In this document: in pieces, positions 55,608 through 62,422 of the stretch
Layout: the number at the start of each line of letters is the position of its first letter
Numbering within the stretch: position 1 is the first letter of the stretch
Origin: Marinobacter alexandrii
GTDB taxonomy: Bacteria > Bacteroidota > Bacteroidia > Cytophagales > Cyclobacteriaceae
Assembly (NCBI GenBank): GCA_039984955.1
Contig: JBDWTN010000007.1
Span: forward strand, 1,124,501-1,188,500
Length of the DNA stretch: 64,000 nucleotides
Reading direction: 5' to 3'
Position numbers and translations under genes: made by a program
The notes under the pieces: model-generated
The model's input: only the letters and a program-made list of their open reading frames with translations
The model's database searches: none
Told to the model about the DNA's origin: nothing

Positions 55608-56216
55608 ATGAAAAAGTTACTCATTCCTTTCATTCTCCTGATCGCTTGTGATCAAAAGTCTTCTTCCGACTCACTCCCTTATTTGGGTAATACGATATAC
55701 GAAGAAAATGATACTATTTATCATACCATTCAAGATTTCGAATTGGTTGATCAGGATAGCAGTACAGTGACAAATGAAACCTTTAATAACAAGTTATATG
55801 TGGCTGATTTTTTCTTCACATCATGCCCCACCATCTGCCCGAAAATGAAAGCCCAAATGCTAAGAGTCTATAGCAAGTTTGAAGATAATGATAAGGTGAT
55901 GATCTTATCCCATACCATTGACCCTACCTATGATACTGTGGGACTCTTAAAAGATTATGCTGACAGACTGGGAGTAAGCTCGGATAAATGGAAGTTTGTA
56001 ACAGGAGATCAGGATTACATTTATGATCTTGCAGAAAAAAGCTACATCTCTTTAGCTGATGAAGATTCAAATGCTCCAGGAGGTTTTGTGCATTCCGGCG
56101 CTTTCCTTCTTGTAGATAAGGACAGAAGAATCAGAGGATTTTATGATGGAACAGTTCCCGAGCAAGTAGATGTACTGATGAACGATATTGATAAATTATT
56201 GAAAGAGTATGAATAA
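55608..56216 (+). CDS. SCO1/SenC-family copper chaperone lipoprotein
   Basis: 202 residues. The lipobox LIAC is near residue 14. The thioredoxin-like domain has the copper-binding FTSCPTICPKMKAQM (CxxxC) and the third ligand histidine in GGFVHSGAFLLVD. SCO proteins deliver copper to the CuA site of cytochrome c oxidase or act as thiol reductants in the periplasm. The cytochrome c gene begins eight bases before its stop, indicating co-translation. Confidence 0.94.
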   Translation: MKKLLIPFILLIACDQKSSSDSLPYLGNTIYEENDTIYHTIQDFELVDQDSSTVTNETFNNKLYVADFFFTSCPTICPKMKAQMLRVYSKFEDNDKVMILSHTIDPTYDTVGLLKDYADRLGVSSDKWKFVTGDQDYIYDLAEKSYISLADEDSNAPGGFVHSGAFLLVDKDRRIRGFYDGTVPEQVDVLMNDIDKLLKEYE

Positions 56217-56661
56217 GCTTAAAAGGGCACTATTTGTTGTGATTGCAGTTGTCACACTTGCATGTGGTGGTGCATCTGAAACAAAAGAGGAGTCGACTCT
56301 TTCATCAAGAGATCAAATCAGATTGAAGCAGTACCAAATTCAAGGAGCTAAGATCTACGCTACCTATTGTACGAACTGCCATCAACAAGATGGTAAAGGG
56401 CTTGCATCGCTTTACCCTCCACTGGCCGGATCAGATTATCTTCTGGAAAATCTCCCTAGGGCAGCCTGCATTATTAAAAATGGTCAAAGCAAGGAAATAG
56501 TGGTTAATGGTGTAACCTACAATCAGATGATGCCTGGCAATCCCATCACAAATCTTGAGATAGCGGAAGTGCTCACATTCATTAGCAATGCGTGGGGCAA
56601 TGAAGGAGGTCTGATCGGAGTAAGAGATGTAGAGAAGTGGGTTACTGAGTGTGAGGAGTAA
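56209..56661 (+). CDS. Class I cytochrome c, lipoprotein
   Basis: 150 residues. The signal ends at the lipobox TLAC near residue 19, so it is membrane-anchored. A single haem motif CTNCH near residue 58 and the axial methionine in QMMPGNP near residue 106 define a monohaem cytochrome c domain. It probably shuttles electrons in the periplasm; the SCO gene overlaps upstream. Its last 53 codons and 3' flank are repeated in tandem directly downstream, with many silent differences. Confidence 0.94.
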   Translation: MNKLKRALFVVIAVVTLACGGASETKEESTLSSRDQIRLKQYQIQGAKIYATYCTNCHQQDGKGLASLYPPLAGSDYLLENLPRAACIIKNGQSKEIVVNGVTYNQMMPGNPITNLEIAEVLTFISNAWGNEGGLIGVRDVEKWVTECEE

Positions 56662-56819
56662 GGTCTGACCCCTTACGTCATCCGCGAGCCTGCCTGCCGG
56701 CAAAGGCAGGGAATCAAAGCACTCTCAAACTAACTAAGTCTGGAATCTTGCCATAGTTGGTCTTGTGACCAACTATTCTTAGTGTTTACTTGTTGGTGAC
56801 AACACCAACAAGGGCGAAA
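56500..56819 (+). repeat. 320-bp tandem repeat, copy 1
   Basis: Covers the last 53 codons of the cytochrome c gene plus about 158 bases of 3' flank with a GCCTGCCGGC-type hairpin region and two REP-like hairpins. The next 320 bases repeat it with a constant offset of 320 and no indels. Confidence 0.9.
56753..56812. repeat. REP-like double hairpin, copy 1
   Basis: Two neighbouring perfect hairpins: ATAGTTGGTC (56753-56762) with GACCAACTAT (56767-56776), and CTTGTTGGTG (56789-56798) with CACCAACAAG (56803-56812). The related GTTGG stems and short spacing resemble REP-type elements mobilised by Y1 transposases. No transposase gene is in the window. Confidence 0.6.
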
Positions 56820-56981
56820 GTAGTGAATGGTGTGACCTACAATCAGATGATGCCTGGAAACCCCATTACCAACCTGGAAGTAGCAGAAGTACTTACCTTC
56901 ATCAGCAACGCGTGGGGCAATGAAGGAGGTCTGATCGGAGTAAGAGATGTAGAGAAATGGGTTACGGAATGTGAGGAGTAA
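56820..56981 (+). pseudogene. Truncated cytochrome c copy
   Basis: Encodes only the C-terminal 53 residues of the cytochrome c above, including the axial-methionine motif QMMPGNP but not the haem-attachment motif or signal peptide. There is no start codon at the proper place. It cannot make a working cytochrome. Confidence 0.85.
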
Positions 56982-57072
56982 GGTCTGACCCCTTACGTCA
57001 TCCGCGAGCCCGCCTGCCGGCAAAGGCAGGGAATCAAAGCACTCTCAAACTAACTAAGTCTGGAATCTTGCC

Positions 57073-57132
57073 ATAGTTGGTCTTGTGACCAACTATTCTT
57101 AGTGTTTACTTGTTGGTGACAACACCAACAAG
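57073..57132. repeat. REP-like double hairpin, copy 2
   Basis: Identical to the pair at 56753-56812, inside the second 320-bp unit. The second hairpin encodes part of the C-terminus of the DUF433 protein on the opposite strand. Confidence 0.6.
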
Positions 57133-57368
57133 GGCGAAGAAGCATGTGGAATAATGATTTCCTCATTTGCAATTAAATCAGAAGCATACGCTAAGACGGC
57201 ATAGACATCATCCTTGGATAGATGACTATAGGAAGATATTAATTGGTCAATTGTCATTCCTTCAGACAGTTTTCTCAACACAATTTCAACAGTTATTCTA
57301 GTGCCTTTAATAACTGGCTTCCCAAGCATCACATCTGGGTTTGTTACAATTCTATTTGTGTATTCCAT
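57099..57368 (-). CDS. DUF433 antitoxin-like protein with repeat-derived C-terminus
   Basis: 89 residues. Residues 1-73 form a normal DUF433 domain: ITNPDVMLGKPVIKGTRITV-type start (here RIVTNPDVMLGKPVIKGTRI) and LSKDDVYAVLAYASDLIANE. DUF433 proteins are usually antitoxins encoded just before a DUF5615 PIN-like toxin. No toxin gene follows here. Instead the frame runs into the REP-like repeat, which supplies about the last 14 residues (ASSPLLVLSPTSKH). The original 3' end and partner gene appear to have been lost when the repeat arrived. Confidence 0.8.
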   Translation of the reverse strand: MEYTNRIVTNPDVMLGKPVIKGTRITVEIVLRKLSEGMTIDQLISSYSHLSKDDVYAVLAYASDLIANEEIIIPHASSPLLVLSPTSKH

Positions 57369-57413
57369 GACTAAACTGTTTTATACAAAATACGACATAT
57401 TTTCCTATTTGAT

Positions 57414-57494
57414 TCAAAACTCTGCAAAATCATTCCAATCTTCATTTATGGTTTCAAAGGCCGCTTGAGTGGCTTCTACTTGATTTTTACCCCC
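57414..57494 (-). pseudogene. Possible remnant of a C-terminal coding segment
   Basis: A 26-codon open stretch reads QVEATQAAFETINEDWNDF then AEF and a stop, with protein-like composition, but it is closed by a stop immediately upstream and has no start. It may be the tail of a decayed gene upstream of DUF433. Weak evidence. Confidence 0.25.
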
Positions 57495-57499
57495 TTATT

Positions 57500-57620
57500 A
57501 GTCTTCTGACCAAAGACTCTGCTTCTTTTTATGAAGGAGGAGATATTCATCATTCTTTCTTGAGTGACTACAGTGTGTTTATTTAGTGTAGTTTCTTGTT
57601 GGTGACAACATCAAACAAGG
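57500..57620. repeat. Degenerate third REP-like element
   Basis: AGTCTT/AAGACT hairpin (57500-57518) around CTGACCA, then a near-copy of the second REP hairpin (CTTGTTGGTG at 57595-57604, imperfect right arm to 57619) followed by the same GGGCGA. It fits a diverged relative of the two elements at 56753 and 57073. The rest of the interval 57369-57774 holds no recognisable gene. Confidence 0.45.
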
Positions 57621-57774
57621 GCGAGAAAACTGAACTTCATATATCCAAGCTTTTTAATGATCTTCTGCTTTTTGAGCTTGTAATACTCTGTTAACGTCTA
57701 CAAACCCTATAAAATCATGTAATAGGAGATTGCTTCAGTCGTTCCTTATTTGTAATGAAGAGGTGAATAGGAAA

Positions 57775-60700
57775 CTATTCAATACCACTGCTGCAATCCA
57801 AAGGAACCACAATAGTCGAGGTAGATGTCTTGGTAGCACTCCCTGAAGAACAATTGTCTGTTACTTGCACTCTAAGGGTGTAATTACCATATATAGAAGA
57901 GTTTAAATTTTGAAGCATAGAGCGAGTAACAGTTTTTTGTGATCCACCACCCAACAAAGGAGAGTAACTTCCGCTACCGTACTTAAGAGACCATGAATAA
58001 GTGTAGTTTAATCCAGAGCAAGAGAATGTACCATTTACATTTGCTTGGAAAGACGCACTAGATGGACTGCCATTATAACATATTTCATCGTATGTAGGGT
58101 TCATTGATACACTCCATGATCCTGATCCAGTGCCACCACCACCATTGTCTCCATCATCCCCATCTGGGCAATATTCAACATCAATTGTCTTTACCCCAGA
58201 TGTTTTTAAACCACAATTGCTGCTTACTCTAACTCTTATTCCAAACGATCCGATTGTTCTTAGAGTAGTGGGGAGTTCTACAATAGAAGAGTTTCCCCCA
58301 AAGTTAACCCATCCCCCATACTTGTTATGTTGCCATTGGTAGCTATAACTTCCTGATAAAACACCGCACGTAGTTCCTCCTGAGTTAACAGAAATAGAAT
58401 AGAATTCATCACTGAGTGTTTGATTACCTCCGTCTATTGGCTGTATTACATCTCCATCACTACAGATAGTTCCATCACCTAAGACAGAGTTGAGACTCCA
58501 CTCATTATAGAATGTTTTAGAACCATAGATTGTTTTAGGTTCATATTCTGGGTTTAAGAGTACTAATCTTACCGATTTACTACCTGTACCTGAGAAACTG
58601 TAATTAAAGGACGAATTGGTACTTAGTAGGTTACCATTGGAGTCAAACCATTTGATTTCTGTTGGGCCATAAGCATTCAATCCTACCACTCGTATATTTT
58701 GTGTACTCCCAAGAAGGTTGGAGCCGTTTATTTGTATCGTACCTGTAAGTTCATTGTTTTCATTGGCATAGTTGTACCTATACCGTCCCACAATGTTACT
58801 ATCCTCATCTCTAGTGAGACTCAGACGATTGCGTGAGTCGTATTCGTAGGATACCGATTTGTTGTTCATATCTGTCTCTGACTCTATACCGACAAGTGGT
58901 TTAGTGGTATAGGTGGTTTTTCTATTTGGGTCATTCAATGGATCATATTCGACTTTATTCAGATAGCCCCTAGCATCATATTCATAGTCCGTGTATTGTC
59001 CAGAAATAAGATCATAGGAACGAGATATTGCACCATCATTGTCATACATTAGTTCAGATAAGGGTTCGTATCTACTGTCTTTTGTGATATTATTACCAGA
59101 AGAAGAAGCCTCATTAAAATTACTTTCTAGTATTGGAGACGTTGCTGTAAAACCATATGTTTTGAATGGTCGAGCTGAGCTTGGAGTCGTGTACTTGTCA
59201 TATTCAGTATATTGTCCAGAAAGGATATTCCATGTGCTTGTCTCCTTGAAAAGATTTATGGTTTCTACTGGATAACCCAGTAAATTATCTTGTCGCATCT
59301 TCCAAAGCGCATCGACTTCACTGGAAGGGCTTGAAGGTTGATTCATAGGTGCGACATCAAATACATATTTCCTTTCAGTTTTCGATTGAGTACCATCCGA
59401 ATTGGTTTGGACTACCGAAGAAGGATACAACGAATTGGTACTATTATAGTTGAATACTTCGACGCTTTGAGCATAATTGATCTCATTTGAGTGATAATAT
59501 TTAGCAGTAATTCTTTTTTGCTTTATTGGCACTAAATAGTTTAAATATTTACCTACTATGAAGACCTCATCAATTATTGGTACAGGTTGTCCGCTTCCAA
59601 AAAGAAAGGACTCTAACGTACCCCAAAATCCTCCAGGTTTCGTATATCCACTTATGGTAGAAGTAAAAAACACTTTATGACTAGGAAAATTGTATATGGG
59701 AAAAACATCTTCTGATGTATAAAAATCGTATGAAATTTCACTTTGTTTTTGATAGCTGCTGTTGGGTAAAAGTTTATAGTTGGCATAAGATTTAATCATT
59801 CCTCTTTCAAAAAACCTGGTAGTGACTGGTGTGTATGGAGGGCCTTGGTAACCTCCACTAATTACAAAATCATTGCTGCCGACAATCTCTGTTTCCGGTG
59901 CTACATCTGGATTATCTGATGGATTATAGAAAACATATTCTTCTTTACCATATCCATTTCTTGTTACCTCTACTTTCGAATATCCTAAATGACCACCTGA
60001 TAAATCAAAAACATATCCAAGATTAGTAGAATTTACAAAAGAACTCCCAAATTCATATTCACCAATTCCTTGAGTAAGCCTAATAATGTCAGCATCAGAA
60101 TATGTAACAGAGCAATCACCATTGTTAAAAATGCCGCCACCTGAACCATTGCAATCAATACTGGTTATTTGCTTCGATGCATACATGGTCATACCATAAA
60201 CTTTCTTAGCAGTTAACTTAGGATCAAAATAATTATAGGTCGTTGTAGTTTCCTTACCTCCATAATCACTTACAATACTTGATACTCTGATACCACCAAT
60301 ACTATTCCCTGAATTGTCTTTATTGGATTCGTAATTATAGATAGTCTTTCCACCATTTGGGTAGTTAATGGCATTGAGTGTATTGGCCATGCTTGTTGTC
60401 TCTGAGGGATCTCTCTCTACACCCGTCACTATCGCAGCATTATGATATACTGCTCCATTATAAGCTGTTGCTCTACCTCTAATAAAGGGGAACCGTTCAT
60501 CTCTTAGAGCTCTTGCAGCTCCGGGAGCTGTAATGAGTGGATCTGAAAGCCTTCTGCGAGGAGCATTGGCAAATCCTAGATAGTCAAAATTGTAGCCATC
60601 CCTTGGAGGAAGACTGTAATAATTCACTTCTTCTCCGTTTGCATTTGTTGGTTCGTCAATATCACTGGAATACTCAAAACTTCTATATAAGTAACCATTC

Positions 60701-61887
60701 TTATTTATTTTCCTTAGCGCCAGTCTATATCTATTTCTGCCATCACTCAATCCAGTCCAGTTGGTAAGAGTATAAGCTTTTCCGCCATCCGGAACATCAT
60801 TGGGTATATCGCTACTGGCAAACATGATTGAATTTCTTGAGTCGAAATATTCATGTTCAAAGTCAAGGGACATTACTATGGAATTTCCTGGTTCTTTTAC
60901 TGCTATACCTGTTAAATATCTATTGCCAATGTCTAATCGACTTGAGCTCCAGGAAAATTGAATAGTCCCTTTTAAGGTTGATATAGAACTTATATAAGAA
61001 GGTTGACTAATGGTAATTTTTGTATTGCGTTGCTCAGCTTCCCATTGATCACTAGGATCATTCCAATTTATCTGAGCCGCTGCATTAAAGTATTCATATG
61101 AATAACTTGAACCGCTCACATAACTGAAATCTACATCATGAGATGAATTGTAATAATCAATTTTTGCAAGGTTCCAAGTAGATACATAGGCTTTTTCGTT
61201 CTCCGGCTTATATTCTCCATCTTCCATACCGTTTGAAATCGTTATTTCATTGGCATTTTTGACTGTACCTACATTACCAAAATGATATTCATTGCCTCCT
61301 TCGTCAGTGATTATCCAAACGTCTTCGACGTTGTATGAGCCATCAGGCTGTGGGTAGCCAATGGTTTCAAACTTAATTTCCAAGTTGGAAGAGGGGATAG
61401 TATAACCTTGGTTATACGTAGGTGAGTAAATGAATTGACCTCCACCTCCAGGAAAAGAGAAATAGTATATGTCGTATTCACTATCCTTGATACCGTTAGC
61501 AACATCTTTATACTCTTGCGTAGTATTTGGATATAAAATGGTGTTCCCATTATCAGGTAATCCTCTCACTACCCTTGTGATCTTTCCGCCGGCTGATAAA
61601 TTCCAACCTAATCCTATAGGCCCAGCAACATCTTGCACTTTATGCCCCCCAGCATGATAGCTGAGTCCAACCTGAATGCTATGGTCATTGTGATGGGGGA
61701 GTGAGTAAAGAGGAACGCCAATTTGGGGTACTCCTGCATATAGATTAACAGGGGTACTAGACTGCCTTACCAATCCCATAGAATTTGGAGAGGGAGGAGT
61801 TTGTGCAAACAAACTAACATTGATTAAGATTAAAGCAACCCTTAATACTTGGTTTAAAATGAGGTTGTTAATTTCAAAGTCTATCAT
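57775..61887 (-). CDS. RHS-type shell protein lacking the RHS core, with Ig-like C-terminus
   Basis: 1370 residues. An N-terminal signal (hydrophobic to about VSLFAQ) precedes the Bacteroidota RHS start: TPVNLYAGVPQIGVPLYSL, LSYHAGGHKVQD and GPIGLGWNLSAGGKITR. A long beta-rich region follows, with two YD-type repeats near 1000-1090 (YEYDARGYLNKVEYD and YEYDSRNRLSLTRD). The C-terminal 280 residues are three or four Ig/PKD-like domains. There is no RHS-associated core, no C-terminal toxin and no type IX sorting domain. In related genomes such proteins precede a second gene carrying the core; here the repeat region follows. A surface or secreted cocoon protein is inferred. Confidence 0.8.
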   Translation of the reverse strand: MIDFEINNLILNQVLRVALILINVSLFAQTPPSPNSMGLVRQSSTPVNLYAGVPQIGVPLYSLPHHNDHSIQVGLSYHAGGHKVQDVAGPIGLGWNLSAGGKITRVVRGLPDNGNTILYPNTTQEYKDVANGIKDSEYDIYYFSFPGGGGQFIYSPTYNQGYTIPSSNLEIKFETIGYPQPDGSYNVEDVWIITDEGGNEYHFGNVGTVKNANEITISNGMEDGEYKPENEKAYVSTWNLAKIDYYNSSHDVDFSYVSGSSYSYEYFNAAAQINWNDPSDQWEAEQRNTKITISQPSYISSISTLKGTIQFSWSSSRLDIGNRYLTGIAVKEPGNSIVMSLDFEHEYFDSRNSIMFASSDIPNDVPDGGKAYTLTNWTGLSDGRNRYRLALRKINKNGYLYRSFEYSSDIDEPTNANGEEVNYYSLPPRDGYNFDYLGFANAPRRRLSDPLITAPGAARALRDERFPFIRGRATAYNGAVYHNAAIVTGVERDPSETTSMANTLNAINYPNGGKTIYNYESNKDNSGNSIGGIRVSSIVSDYGGKETTTTYNYFDPKLTAKKVYGMTMYASKQITSIDCNGSGGGIFNNGDCSVTYSDADIIRLTQGIGEYEFGSSFVNSTNLGYVFDLSGGHLGYSKVEVTRNGYGKEEYVFYNPSDNPDVAPETEIVGSNDFVISGGYQGPPYTPVTTRFFERGMIKSYANYKLLPNSSYQKQSEISYDFYTSEDVFPIYNFPSHKVFFTSTISGYTKPGGFWGTLESFLFGSGQPVPIIDEVFIVGKYLNYLVPIKQKRITAKYYHSNEINYAQSVEVFNYNSTNSLYPSSVVQTNSDGTQSKTERKYVFDVAPMNQPSSPSSEVDALWKMRQDNLLGYPVETINLFKETSTWNILSGQYTEYDKYTTPSSARPFKTYGFTATSPILESNFNEASSSGNNITKDSRYEPLSELMYDNDGAISRSYDLISGQYTDYEYDARGYLNKVEYDPLNDPNRKTTYTTKPLVGIESETDMNNKSVSYEYDSRNRLSLTRDEDSNIVGRYRYNYANENNELTGTIQINGSNLLGSTQNIRVVGLNAYGPTEIKWFDSNGNLLSTNSSFNYSFSGTGSKSVRLVLLNPEYEPKTIYGSKTFYNEWSLNSVLGDGTICSDGDVIQPIDGGNQTLSDEFYSISVNSGGTTCGVLSGSYSYQWQHNKYGGWVNFGGNSSIVELPTTLRTIGSFGIRVRVSSNCGLKTSGVKTIDVEYCPDGDDGDNGGGGTGSGSWSVSMNPTYDEICYNGSPSSASFQANVNGTFSCSGLNYTYSWSLKYGSGSYSPLLGGGSQKTVTRSMLQNLNSSIYGNYTLRVQVTDNCSSGSATKTSTSTIVVPLDCSSGIE

Positions 61888-61918
61888 TTCAATCTATGTT
61901 TTAAAATATTAGGTTGCT

Positions 61919-62422
61919 TCAATTAAAAGATCTTACTCTTATTGTTTCTAATAAAAAGTACAAAATCACTTCACTTTTTTCATATTTTGCTAAGGAACAG
62001 ATTGATTGATCTAAGAATGATTCCAATTCAATTTCAGATAATATGATTTTAACTTCTCTTGTACCATCACTTTTAGTTATTTCTATTGGTATACCAATCT
62101 TGGATTGGTCAAAATCAGCTAATTGAAATGCTTTATCATACATTTCAATTAATATTGAAGTATCTACCCTAAACCAGTAAGTGTTGTTAAATACCTTTCC
62201 AATAGTATCATTATTGTACAGAACTGGTCTGAATATCTCCAGATCTCTATCTAATTGAAGGTATGGTGTATTTACTTCTTTGCTTGATGAAATAATAAAC
62301 ATAAGGTCATTATCTAAGTGAGATGAGGAAATAGTCAAAGATTCTACTACCACATTATTCTCTTTCGGTTTTGAGCATCCAATAAGACCCATTATTAATA
62401 TATAAATGAAATATTTTTCCAT
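61919..62422 (-). CDS. Small lipoprotein, candidate immunity protein
   Basis: 167 residues. The lipobox LIGC at residues 13-16 places it on a membrane facing the periplasm. The rest is a mixed alpha/beta domain without recognised family (SSKEVNTPYLQLDRDLEIFR, ITKSDGTREVKIILSEIELE). Its ATG shares one base with the TAA of the RHS gene (TAATG), so it is translated with that gene. Position directly behind the variable C-terminus of an RHS protein is where immunity genes lie. A lipoprotein would suit protection from a toxin active in the periplasm. This role is inferred from context. Confidence 0.6.
   Translation of the reverse strand: MEKYFIYILIMGLIGCSKPKENNVVVESLTISSSHLDNDLMFIISSSKEVNTPYLQLDRDLEIFRPVLYNNDTIGKVFNNTYWFRVDTSILIEMYDKAFQLADFDQSKIGIPIEITKSDGTREVKIILSEIELESFLDQSICSLAKYEKSEVILYFLLETIRVRSFN

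Larger units (their letters stand above)
56820..57139 (+). repeat. 320-bp tandem repeat, copy 2
   Basis: Second copy of the 56500 unit. In the coding part 20 of 53 codons differ, 19 of them silently and one Ile to Val. In the non-coding part there is only a single internal difference (at 57013). The copy ends inside the 3' part of the DUF433 gene. Confidence 0.9.

Noticed and set aside
56790-56981. 63-residue open frame as a real small gene
   Set aside because: Its first residues come from the repeat and the rest is a truncated cytochrome c tail without a haem motif or signal.
56431-57023. Two similar minus-strand open frames (56431-56703 and 56730-57023)
   Set aside because: They are antisense to the two copies of the cytochrome c tail and resemble each other only because of the tandem duplication.
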